Made by a program: the position numbers and the translations under genes. From Trichosporon coremiiforme (taxonomy: Eukaryota; Basidiomycota; Tremellomycetes; Trichosporonales; Trichosporonaceae), in contig BCJJ01000030.1 of assembly GCA_039545355.1 (NCBI GenBank), forward strand, positions 127,954 through 191,953: DNA of 64,000 nt. The letters are read 5' to 3'. The notes beneath the pieces are model-generated. The model did no database searches and was not told the DNA's origin. It saw only the letters and a program-made list of their open reading frames with translations. The first letter of the stretch is position 1, and each line of letters opens with the position of its first letter. Positions 23,167 to 33,660 of this stretch are shown piece after piece.

Positions 23167-24788
23167 ATGGGCGGTATTCACACACTCGCCTGTTTCTGGT
23201 TCCCTGTTGTCGCCGGTGCTGATCTCTCGGTGGCTGAGAGCGCAATGCGCACCTTCACCTTCGGACTCAGGGGGCCCGCCGATGCAGCTGCGACTATGAC
23301 GGTGGCATGGTAGGAAGCGGGTCGGTGGCCAAGCTGACGGCAGGAACGGTAGCAAGGCGTCGTACGGACTTGTGCTCATACCCGTAAGTCCCCTGAGCCG
23401 GTACATACACAGCGCCCCACAGCCCAGGATACAGGCGAGTCCAGTTGCCACCCATGGTCATCTGGATTGCCTGTGCCTTCTGCCTCTTACCTCCCAATGC
23501 CCTTCCGTTTGAGCCCAGCCGACGGTCTGCTCCTTGACTCATTAAAGTATGCTCGCTGTTGAGACCGATAGAGCCTGAGATTTGCCCCAGCTAGCTTTTC
23601 TCATGCCCTCTATGGCCTACCACATGCCACCGTTGACCTCGCAGTGGGCTTCACAGGTCAGAGTAGAGCTCCTCGATGTTATCATCCCACGATCAGCCGA
23701 TAGCGTGTAAAGCTACACCTTTCCTCTCAAGTCTTGATGCCGGGGACAACGCTTCGTTGCCTCTATGCATGACGCTTCGGGCTAGAGGCTCGGAGGAGTG
23801 ACGAGCATCATGTGTGAGCATGGGTTGTCCTACTAGTTTGACGGCAGCGATCCAGCGGAACGTGACATCATGCGACACGTCCTACTTGCCGACCGACGGC
23901 GCCTTCTGGCAAGAACCCGAGGACGTATTGGAGATCAAGCAGTGCAGCAAGATGTGTTTCGGGTGGACAAAGTCCTTTGAGCTCCCGGCGTGGGTGTACA
24001 GCTTCATCGCGAACGGGGACACGTTCCGGACCCCAATTACAAACTCACACTCGGACAGCATGCTCAGCTGGTCGTGCAATATACGCGCTGGGACCGAGGT
24101 CGTGTTCGCCGTTTTCACGTCGGGGAAGTACGGCAACCTCGCCTTTCTGCCGCCGATCAAGGTAGGCGAAAGTGAGGATGATGCGTGCTTGAAAGGCGGT
24201 AGATACGGTGTCTCCATGCTGGGTGAAGGCGGAGGCAGCAGCTGGGCACCCGTTGACTCCCCCTCCGGCGTCTCCACCGAGACAATCGTAGGCGCCGTCG
24301 TCGGCAGCGTCCTCGGCGCTGCGGCTGTAATCGCCATCGTCGCGTGATACGCCGTGCGCCGCATCCGATCTGTGCGTGGTAGCTATGAGATCAACTTGCA
24401 AGATGAGGGAGAAGGTGAGCCACTCAGCCCCATGGAAACCATGGTCACACCTCTGGATATGAGCCGCGGAGGACGTCCAACTGCCACCGAGAAGGGCGGC
24501 ACACATTCCCCGCAGTCGCCATCGGAGGGTTACACTGCCCTTCAGCTGAGGGGCGTCCGCTCCCAAGACGCCAGCGAAGCCGGACCAAGCTCAAACACAT
24601 GGGAGCCAGAGGACGATGCGACTTACGCCGACGCCGTGCTGAAACAGCGGCCACCGCCGACGTACGCACAGGTCTTGTTCGTCACCCGTCCAGAGAATGC
24701 TGGCATGAGCACTGAAGGGGAAGAGCGGGCATGCGTGAGTGCGCGGTCTGGAGAAAAGAGCGATGCATTTGCCGGCGCCAGACTGTAG
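23167..24788 (+). pseudogene. Island family copy B: decayed paralogue with several in-frame stops
   Basis: The family gene structure is fully legible: exon 1 23167-23309 (signal peptide MGGIHTLACFWFPVVAGA), intron 23310-23343, exon 2 23344-23383 (40 nt), a 261-nt intron, exon 3 23645-23813 (169 nt), intron 23814-23847, exon 4 23848-24788. Exon 3 has three in-frame stops: TAA, then a TGA in the FPLKS*CRGQRFVA stretch where copy E has Trp, then TAG at 23783-23785 in DASG*RLGGVTS. Exon 4 has TGA at 24345-24347, exactly at the membrane/cytosol border. The frame beyond it stays open for 147 codons and still encodes a cytosolic tail with PPPTYAQVLFVTRPE. The first ectodomain Cys is missing. No product containing the whole domain set can be made without readthrough. 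I describe only the broken state; a short product from 23848 onward cannot be excluded. Confidence 0.85.
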
Positions 24789-25219
24789 GATGTACTGGGT
24801 GTGGGTGTTTCCTCGGTTGCATCATGGCGTCGAGTTTGTGCCACCTTAGACTAGATGGTGTATTGAAAGCGGTGCAAGCTTGACCATCAAACGCTTACAT
24901 CCTGTGATGAAGGTAGCTCAGATGCAGCACCGACGATACAATGGCGCAACCTCTAGAGAAGACGAGCTCGGACCCTCGGTCGCCCATTCCGGCACCATGT
25001 TCTACCCGACCCGATGTCCCACCGGGCAACTGTTACTCTGCCACCTGACATGCTTCTGTCCGTAGTGACGAAACCGACACCTGCCACTCTTCAATCTGAA
25101 ATCCCACCTTCTCATTTCGCAGCACATACAATCCGCGAATAACATTCATACGTCGAGCAGCAGAGCAATGCTCCATTTCCTCCTGAGCCGCCTCCAGCAC
25201 ACAATTCCGGCCTTCCCCC

Positions 25220-25790
25220 GTGTTGGGCACACTTTCCTTGGCCACCACGGCGAGAGGCAAACCCGAGCCAGCAGTGGCCGAGAGCGCAAACCGCACGTTC
25301 AGCTTTGGGCTGGGCCAGTCCGCCGACGCGGCGGGGAGGATGACCGTTGCTTGGTGAGTGGGGTCCTGGCCAGTGCTGACGACAGCAGCGGGGGCACGCC
25401 GCCGTGGGGACTCGTCCTTGTGCCGGTGCGTAAAGTGTGACCGAGGCACTCACACCGCAGTGGACTCCTCAGCCGGGAACGGACATCGTGAACATCTCGA
25501 TTCCTCCTTCCGCCTATGAGAAGAAAACGCACACCTTCACACTCACGACTTGGTGCCGCGACCAACAGTCCGTGGCGACGATGCACGGCGCAGCGGCTGG
25601 GGTTCGGGTGGAGTAACGAGCGTCATGAGTGAGTGCCCGCATGCTGCCCTGCACAAGTCTGACACCAGCGCTGCAAACCAACCTCACCGCGTGCGAACCC
25701 GGACATGTGTCTACAGACTTGATAACCGCAGACGGGCACTGGCGTTCATTGACTGCTTCGTCCTCGGCACGGTGCTTTTTTCTTGCTTCT
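25220..25790 (+). pseudogene. Island family copy C: truncated, frameshifted paralogue
   Basis: The legible parts are the following. The end of exon 1, to 25353, carries SANRTFSFGLGQSADAAG and MTVAW. An intron follows at 25354-25385. Exon 2, 25386-25425, is exactly 40 nt and carries GGTPPWGLVLVP. An intron follows at 25426-25460. Exon 3, 25461-25628, carries WTPQPGTDIVNISIPPSA and so on. An intron follows at 25629-25668. The start of exon 4 carries TLQTNLTACEPGH. Exon 3 is 168 nt, one base shorter than the 169 nt of copies A, B and E. The frame breaks just before GWGSGGVTSVM, which is found in the shifted frame. No in-frame start codon precedes the signal-peptide region, and nothing after the first part of exon 4 is found: stalk, membrane helix and tail are missing. 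This is a decayed tandem copy. Confidence 0.78.
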
Positions 25791-25990
25791 TTCTACAATA
25801 AGCTGGACTTGCCTGTGTTCATTTCATCATCTCCCATAGCCCGACCACCCGCAGCCCCTTGCTCACTTCAGCCAACACCTGTACCGTGGAAACCACAGGC
25901 TTTGCAAGACTGGCCCACCTCAATCGTCCATCGGTGCTGAGCTCGCTGACCAGACTGGCGCTTCCGTCGACGTCGGTTTTCACGCTCTAT

Positions 25991-26640
25991 ATGGCAGTAG
26001 TCACACTTGCTTGTCTCTCCACTGTGGCTGTGGCGGAGACCCTCCTCTTGGCAGAAGGGGCGAGGCGCACTTTCAGCTTCGAGCTCACAGGAGAAGAATC
26101 CACGGATGCCAGCATGACAGTTACTTGGTACTGTATAGTCACTGTCTGAGCAACGCTATCAACTTATAATGATGCCCGTAAGTTCTCGCGCTGCAATTGT
26201 TCGGCCAACAGCGGCAGGAGAATAAGCTGTTAATGGTTCACATCACTGGCCACAGTGGCCGCCCGTCCCTGGCCTTGATATCCTGAGCTCGACAATTCCA
26301 GCATCCGCCGAAAGCTCAAACTCTTACGAATTCCACTTTCAACATTCTTGGTCTCGTGAGAAAACTTACGTAGCCACCATGTATGTACGACGGGTATATC
26401 CACTTCCCAGCTCCTAGACTCTCATGCCTATACAGCGACAGCTCTCGCACATCCGTACTAACGCCAGTCATTGAGAGGGGCACCTTGCTCTGCCCAAAGC
26501 CGTTCTTTCACAATGCTACCCTGGACCGACGGTTCGTTCCGGCAGCAAACGGAAGAGATAACGCAGTGCGGCGAGCTCGGTTTCGGCTTCACCGCACCCG
26601 TCGCCCTCCCTGCATTGGTGTATTGGCTCTGCAAGGTCGG
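25991..26640 (+). pseudogene. Island family copy D: partial, decayed paralogue
   Basis: Exon 1 (25991-26127) is intact, with a signal peptide MAVVTLACLSTVAVA and the ending STDASMTVTW. The first intron has collapsed; the exon 2 remnant ends YQLIMMP at 26177, followed by a good GTAAGT donor. Exon 3 starts at 26256 (WPPVPGLDILSSTIPASAE, then HSWSREKTYVATMY) but diverges after 26384, with a stop soon after. A segment of exon 4 follows at about 26519-26640 in another frame, with LPWTDGSFRQQTEEITQCGE and FGFTAPVALPALVYW. The rest of the ectodomain, the stalk, membrane helix and tail are missing. It shares with B and C the absence of the first ectodomain Cys. Confidence 0.78.
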
Positions 26641-28485
26641 TGCTGATGCCGACTCTCCCTTGCTTTCAGTCAGCCCCGAATGAATGCCAAGTCTTTTCGT
26701 CAAGCTCTGGACTATTCTGAGGTCGCTAGGTCTGATCTGCGCTAGTGGAGCGATTTGAATGATGCGCGACTGATGTGCGGAGAGATTAGTGGGCGATGTC
26801 TAAGTGGAGCGCCGGAGCGCGATGTCCGACCTTCTCTCGTGTGGCTACGTGAGGATGTGAGTGCCGTACGCCTTCTCTGTAAGCGTAATAGAGATAGAAC
26901 TTTGAAGCTTGGCCTTGCGGGAATCGGTCGCTGCGGTGTCGCCTGATGTGCTCTTGGCTTCTTTCCTCCGCGACGGAGGGCCGCGGGTTTGGTCATGCTC
27001 ACTTGCTCCCCTCGTACATGGCTTTTACATGGCTTCCAGTCGTCCCGTTGTTGTTTCTGTGATGGCCGAGTGCCCCTGTCTTGCCCGACGTACGTAGAGG
27101 CACACAAGCAGCTGTCACTCGAAGCAGCAAGCTGCAAGCACCACCCAACGACGCCGAAACTGCCGATGAGCCAGTCCGCCAGTCAGCTCACCCCCGCTGC
27201 AACGCATGGTACAATGTCAACTTCCCCCGGCATCCCTTTTCTGAAGTGAATGGTCTTCCTACCTTTGGTCAGCGCAGAAGTCCTCAGAAAGCATTCAATA
27301 CGTTCGTAAACATGCGTAACTCTTGCGCGCGTGATGCATTCTTCTACAGGTCAGCGCACGCGTCTGGCTCGATACATGACGCGAAAGCGTGAGAATACGT
27401 GGGAACCTGCGAGACGTGCAGCTGCGGAGACATGAAACGTTGAATGGTGCTCCTGGCTGCTCCTGGCTGTCCCTCGTACCTCGTTCTTTTCGTTCATACG
27501 ACTTGTTTCATGCATGCGTCCTTCCCCCTCTCGACGTCTCGACCGTGGATGCTGGCTCCTGACACTCGCACATTCACCGGCGTACCTCCTTCGTCTCGAG
27601 ACGGGTTTCACGTCGTCTCGTTGGATGGAGATAGCAGAGAGGGCAGAATGGAGGTGGTGAGAGGGAGGGGGAGGGATAGGACGAGCGGAGAGTCGCAGGA
27701 TGAGGGTACGGTTGTGCCTCGGATCGGCGTACCTGTGAATTCAGGCCAACCTTGGAGATTCCACACTTGGTACCCGCTCTTGAGATGAACTGTTCTGGAC
27801 TCCAGCCTACCCAGCCAGCCTCTTGGGCGTACAGTACACCCGAACTGTGCCCCGTGTACCGTGTACCGCGTACCGTGTACTTGCACCCCGCACCCCCGTG
27901 CCCTTTCTCTCTCACTGGTACCCTCCCTCCAGCGCATACTCGCCCACGGATACAGATACAGATACGGCCTCTGGCCAACTGGCAACCAGTTCTCGAGATC
28001 CTAGATCGGTGGACCGGACAGCGACCGCTCGCCTAGACGACTGGCCGCCCTGGTGTAGGTGACAGCATGCCCCGCCCCGCGGAACTACGGCCACCACAAC
28101 CAGACAGACATCCAAAGCCCCGGTCCCTCGCAGAAGACAGCACGCGCCCCGACATCAGATTGGGACTCATCAGACTCCACGCACCCCGCACAGCCCGATC
28201 ACTCCACCCAGTCCTCGCTCGGTCCCTCCAGCCCCTCAGCCTGCAGCCCACACTCACTCATTCACTCACTCACTCACATTTCTGAGAGCAACCCTCTGAT
28301 CCTGTATCTTACTCTTACGCTCGTACGTCTCTGGCTTCGACGCCGCCAATTCGATTACTTCGAATATTCGACATTCCACAACTGAACGGCTGCATGTCGT
28401 TCTCCTTCCCCATCTCTCTCATCTTCATCTCTTCATCACCTCTTTCCCTCTTCGACAAAAGCTCGCTCGAAGACTCAGAGCCATC
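26641..28485. other. Gene-poor region, 1.8 kb
   Basis: No coding region with splice logic was seen. GTGTACCGCGTACC-type short repeats occur near 27855-27885. A TCAC microsatellite (28250-28277) and a long CT-rich tract (28395-28470) precede copy E and probably form its promoter/leader. Confidence 0.5.
28250..28277. repeat. TCAC-type microsatellite upstream of copy E
   Basis: A run of CACTCACTCATTCACTCACT-type tetranucleotide repeats with a single imperfection, about 210 bp upstream of the copy E start codon. Confidence 0.75.
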
Positions 28486-31086
28486 ATGGTTCGCCTCTCG
28501 GCGCTCGCCCCGCTTGCGCTCCCGGCGCTCCCGCTCGCGGCCGCCGCCGAGCGCGCATTCAGCTTCAACGTGACGCAGACGCCGCAGTGCGGATACATGA
28601 CTGTGACATGGTATGCACCTCCTCAACGATTTAGCTGACATCAAGGGATGGAGGAAACCCCCCGTTCGGCCTGATCCTCATGCCTGTGAGTACCTCTACC
28701 CTTCTTCTGTCCGAGCGCCAAGCTCGAGCTAGTGACTGTACATGAGGCTTCGTCGAGGACTTGGCGTGCCGAGAGTGGGCAGCGTGGACACGGCGGCGAG
28801 CTGGCGGCAAGGAAGGTCCATGGTCGCTGCATGCAGTGCAGCAAGCATGCAGCAGTGCAGTAGACATGACTGGGTGGCTCAGGTGGGATCTCGGCCTAGA
28901 CAGGGAGAGAGCAATGCGGAAGATCTACATTCCGCTCGCCGCCTGGCGCGCCGCCACCGGTCCCTGCTCCAGTCGAGATCTCACCGCCACCGGTTGGCCG
29001 TTGGGCCGGTCTCGACTGGCGAAGCTGGCTGGACTTGACCACTGCATTTGCATCGCTGCAGGGTCAGATCGCCGTGCAACTCGATCTCTGTCGCCGCTCG
29101 ATCGAAAATCGCGCACGTCTCGGTGCCGACACGCGCGGTGCGGATTGCGCGGATCATGACGTCGTGCTCGCATACTGTGTTGCCGGGAAGGTGTCCGTGT
29201 GCATCCCACTGTCCGCTGTCCCCCTTCGGTGTTGCCGTCCGCGCGCTGTGCGCTGTCTGCTGTGTGCCGAGTATGCTTGTCCCCGTTGCGTGCTCTCTGC
29301 CCGGTCTGACCGGGCTTTGACCATGGAATCTGGCAGTGAATGCCTCGCGCCTCGATTCAATTCTCCGCATTCCAGGATCAACGGACGCGAGCTGCGCCCG
29401 TTGATGAGCTTCCGCAGACTCCGGTTGGGGATGCTTATCCTCTCCCCTCTCGCACTTAGCTGTCACGGGATAGTGACGTTGCGTTCCTTGCGGACGGGCA
29501 GTTAATCAGGCTGAAGACGTCTGCCGGCTGCTGGGCGGGGAACTCCGCTTGCGCCCAACACAGTGTTGCGGAGGTTGCTTGGCTGGACTTTCTCTGCTGG
29601 CTACTGCGCATTGCTCGCTGTGCCAGTACCCCTCGAAGCGATGACGGCCAGTCTCACTCGGACCCACCCTCTCCCTTCCGATGACATGTCCTTGGCGCTT
29701 CCCGACAATGGCCAAGCGATGAGCAAGCGCTAACGCCCAGTGGTCGGTCCAGCCCGGCACGAAAATCCACAACATTACGATCCCCAACTCGGCGGACAAC
29801 AGGTACACGCACACGTTCCCGCTCGAGTCCTGGCGTGAGGGACAGAAGTTTGTCGCGACGATGTACGATTCGGGCGGGTGGGGGACTGGCGGTGTCACGG
29901 GCGTCATGAGTGAGTACCTCGTTGCGATGTTCTTCCTTGTCCGCGAAGAGTTGTGCCGTGACCGCACAAGTTAACTCCAGCCATCAGCAAGGGCGAGACA
30001 TCGTGCGAGGGACCGAACGACTCGCCAACGGACGGTGCATTCTGGCAGGAGCCCGAGAACGTCTCGGACATTAAGCAGTGCACCGAGATGGCCTTCGGGT
30101 TCACGGAACCCGTCCCCCTCCCCGCGGGCGTGTACGGCTTCATTCCCAACGGCGATACATTCAAGATTCCCATCCTGGACTCGCGCACGAGCGAGACGGT
30201 CAACTGGACGAACACGGTGCGCGCTGGTTCGCAGGTCGTGTTCGCCGTGCTCGACTCGGGAACGTACGGCGACATGGGTTTCTTGGAGCCAATCACGGTC
30301 GGGGAGAGCGCGCAGAACGGCTGTTTATCCGGCGGCTCGTACGGTACGACCTCGGCTTCGGGACCAGTGCAGACCGGCGGCGGGTCCAGCGGAGAGCTCC
30401 GCGGCACGGGTGGCAATGGCAACCCTCCCGGAGGACACGGCTCCGGTACGGGCGGCGGCAAGGGCAGCCAGGAGGGCAAGAGTAACACGGAAACTATCGT
30501 CGGCGCCGTCGTCGGCAGTGTTGTCGGTGCTGCGCTGCTGCTCGGCCTTCTGATCTGGTGGCTGCTCCGCCGCCGCCGCGCCGTGCGCACCAACTACGCC
30601 GTGGACCTGCATGATGAGTCGGACATCCCGGGCACGGGCACGATGACAAATGCCATAATCACGCCTCTAACCTTCCGCCACGACTCGAGCCAGACCACAG
30701 GCAGCGTGGACGAGAAGGGACGTTTGCTTAATGGATCGATGAGCTCGCCCGGCTCGCACTCGATGAACCTCCCCACACCGGGATCGCAGGGTTATACCTC
30801 GGCGCAGCTTAGCGGTACTTACGAAGGCACCGCCAGTGGCAGCGCAGGGCCGAGCGAGTTCGGCTCCGGACCCCAGAACGAGCCCGAGATTGACGCCGAG
30901 GCTCCGTTGAGACAGGCCGGCGCGCAGCCGCCGCCATCCTACGACCACGTACTCTGGGTCACGAGGCCGGACCGAGCTAGGAGACTGCGTCCGCGCCAGA
31001 ACCCGGATGTCCCCGCAGGAATGCAGGGAGGAGTGGTGAGAGAGGAGAAGGCGACCACGACGGGCTTATCGTTGGTTCAGCAGTAA
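28486..31086 (+). CDS. Island family copy E: secreted single-pass membrane protein with PPxY tail (intact)
   Basis: Four exons: 28486-28610, 28646-28685, 29741-29909 and 29981-31086, giving 479 aa, the same length as copy A. Signal peptide MVRLSALAPLALPALPLAAA; ectodomain motifs QCGYMTVTWDGGNPPFGL, SWREGQKFVATMYDSGGWG, SPTDGAFWQEPENVSDIKQC and IPNGDTFKIPI; a Gly/Ser-rich stalk; membrane helix GAVVGSVVGAALLLGLLIWW; then RRRR. The cytosolic tail ends with QPPPSYDHVLWVTRPD (PPxY). Exons 2 and 3 are 40 and 169 nt as in copies A and B. Intron 2 (28686-29740) is 1055 nt, against 108 nt in A and 261 nt in B, far longer than any other intron here. No known domain is recognised; surface sensing or adhesion is inferred from layout only. 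The 3' end lies 100 bp from the convergent MFS remnant. Confidence 0.83.
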
Positions 31087-31187
31087 CGACATGTATGTGT
31101 ACGGATACAGTGTGCATTGTTTACAGCCCCGGAGGCGGGCGGTCTAACGTGTCATTACCGATGTGAATATGATTGACTGCAGGCTTC

Positions 31188-32902
31188 TCAGCTGTGCCTC
31201 ACGTCGCCGGCGCGGTCCATCCCGCGGAATCCAACTGTCGCAATGATGGCCACGGCCTACGGGAACGCGGCGCAGAATCCAAACGCGTTCTTCAAGCCAG
31301 CCATGCCGGGTTTTCCCTCGGCGAGCAAACTGGCACAGCAAACGCCGATGGCATTTCCGAGCTGGACGGCAGTCTGGAACACGCCGCCAGCAGTACTCTG
31401 GTCCTCGTCGCGGGCCAGGTTGCTCATCAAGATACTCCCCGTGCCAACAGTGAAGTCGGCTCCGAAGGAGAGAAGCACGGCGCTCACAAACTCGATGGCC
31501 CAGTACGTGAGATTGACCGGCTTGACGACGTAGAGGAAGCAGCTGAGTCCTGAACTCAGTCCGCCGATCGTGATGATCCAGCTTGCCGGGACCCTCGGGA
31601 CTAAGAGGAGCACAGCGCCGGCGGCGAACACGCCCACGACACCGGCGGGCAGAGTGTGCACGGCGCTATCGAAGGGCGACAGTCCCTTCAGGTCCTGGTA
31701 GTACAGCGAGACCAACAACACCCAGCCGCTGACAGCGACGAAGGTGAGGAACCCGCATAAAGCGACAGGGCCATTTTGCCGTGCTGGGCGGCGAGCATGA
31801 AGAGCTTCTCAAAGGGTCTTCCGCCGCGTTTCTCCAGGCGGTGTTTCCAGAACCCGAAGGCTACGAGCAGCAAGGCGGAGATGACCAGTGTCGGGGGGAC
31901 ATAGGTGCGCCATCCCGCGATGGCGCTCTGCGCAAGAGAAAAGGTCAGCAGCGCCATGGCTGCTGTGATCATGACGCTGCCTGGAATGTCGATCCGGTGG
32001 TCCTTGTCTGTCGACCTGTCACGGGGAATCACGCAGCCCAGCGCAAGGGGGAGGGCGGAGATGCCGGCCAGTACGTAGAAGAGGTAGAATGCGTCGCACT
32101 GCGCCATAATTCCGCCGAGGAGCATCGCGAGCGCCGCACCGACGGGGTTACCGAGCGACATGCACGCGTAGGCTGTTGTCCTCCCCCTGCCGCCGAAGTT
32201 GACGCCAATGATGCCGACCGCGGCGGGGGTGGCGATCGCAAGTCGGAGTCCGGCCAACGCACGGAGAATACAGAGCGGGATCGGGGATCGGACCGGGCCA
32301 CTGACGGCGTTGAACAGCGTGCTGAATCCGAGCCCGGGGAGGAAAGGTAGCCGACGGCCGAAGACGTCGCTTAGCCGTCCGGCTGGCAATAGCGCACAGC
32401 CATAAGCCAATGTGTACGAGGACGCGACCCACTGCGCCTGGACTGCCGAGACGTCAAGCGCGGTCGCCAGCCGGGGCACAGTCACGATGACACTCTGGCT
32501 CGAGAGTGTCGAGAGGAAGACGGAGAGCATCATGACACCGGCGAGGACGACTTGCCGTATCGTACTTAATTGTGGACGCTCGTCCGAGAGGGCCGGCTCG
32601 GTGTCCCCCGACAGGGTCGGGACGCCGTACTCTGTCTCGCTGATCGTGGTGGCCGCTATCGTTTTCTCGGTATCTAGGGTCTTCTCGGTGGCTAGGGTCT
32701 TCTCGCTGTCCGGGCTTGCGGCGGCCTTGCTGTCGTGCGTGCTGTTGGTGTAGGCCATGTAGTGTGAGTCGACGTCGTCGCTTTGCTCGTCTATCGTGAC
32801 CTCTATCCGCCCGATCGTCTCGATCTCTGTCGGTGTCCTATCATCGCTGGATCGTCTCGCAGTGTCGATTACTGGTCTCGGTCTTGAGAACGGGGGGCGC
32901 AT
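31188..32902 (-). pseudogene. MFS drug-transporter-like gene with a frameshift and a premature stop
   Basis: The minus-strand frame from 32902 encodes an N-terminal cytosolic region with EKTLATEKTLDTEKT repeats, then MFS helices. These include VTVPRLATALDVSAVQAQWV and the motif-A loop GRLSDVFGRR, typical of the DHA2 (14-helix, Atr1-like) family. The frame breaks at a CCC run at 31752-31754: the continuation FLTFVAVSGWVLLVSLYYQD is found one base out of phase and continues to 31260. There, TAG at 31257-31259 interrupts a final helix whose remainder (AVAIIATVGFRGMDRAG) continues in frame to a TGA at 31188-31190. A 24-nt intron would be needed to bridge the first break, which is too short. Two independent lesions favour a pseudogene over an assembly error. 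The role was presumably export of small compounds. Confidence 0.78.
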
Positions 32903-33580
32903 CGTGTATTCTCGTCGCTCCCTATGTCTATCGCTGTATCAAAGACAGCGCTTGTCGACGTCTGTTCTATGCGGCGCGAGTCGTGTTACATCTGGGCTCC
33001 TCTCGTACCCAGTCGGAATATGTATGCCCTATACCCTCCTTTCCCAGCAGTCTCTTTCCCCAGATATCGCGACTAGCGTCGTCCCGCTTGTAAACTCTGG
33101 TTGTGGAGCGAGTATGTGTACGTGAGCATGTCGCCGGTGCACATGTTGCAAGGCCGCTGCATGTGCTGCGTACGCTGCGTGTTGCTTAAAGAGTATGTAG
33201 CAGTTTAGCAGCAAAAAGCAGCCAAAAAGGCTGCGGCCGCATGCCGGCCAGCGGTAGGTCAGCCACTTTGGCCTCCTCTTGTGAGCATGTGGTACGCCTC
33301 TGGGTCACCGGGGCGTCGGCACTCTTGCCTTTCAGACGTTCGGTCGTGCACCCCTCGGACCAAAGTATGGGAACTAAGGTTCGCTGAAGTCATATATGAC
33401 AGCACGCCTCGTACACACCACCCATCCATTCGCCGATTCCCTGGTGACACCCTGCTTGCATGTCACAAAGGGGTGCAAGAGCGTGAGAGCTGTGAGAGCA
33501 GGATGAATGAATGCAGCTTTTCCTGTAGCAGACAGACGAAGCGTGACGAAGCGTGCGCCGGCTTGGCAAACGGCAAAGCA

Positions 33581-33660
33581 CGGCAGCACGGCAGCACGGC
33601 AGCACGGCAGCACGGCAGCACGGCAGCACGGCAGCACGGCAGCACGGCAACACGGCAACA
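33581..33660. repeat. 8-bp tandem repeat
   Basis: Ten head-to-tail units of CGGCAGCA: eight perfect copies, then two with CGGCAACA. The 8-bp period is not a multiple of three, so every frame cycles through an 8-residue peptide repeat; a coding role is unlikely. Confidence 0.9.

Noticed and set aside
24345..24347. Selenocysteine or programmed recoding at the TGA of copy B
   Set aside because: Fungi of this group are not known to use selenocysteine, no recoding element was seen, and other stops already disable the copy.
28742..29505. Genes inside the long intron of copy E (frames on both strands)
   Set aside because: Frames are short, overlapping and lack coding bias or recognisable domains; the flanking exons splice cleanly around them.
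31731..31760. A tiny intron to explain the MFS frame change
   Set aside because: The only GT-AG pair that fits would be 24 nt, below any intron seen here, and the bases inside encode part of a normal helix in the shifted frame.
33581..33660. CRISPR-like array
   Set aside because: Units are contiguous without spacers and the window is eukaryotic.
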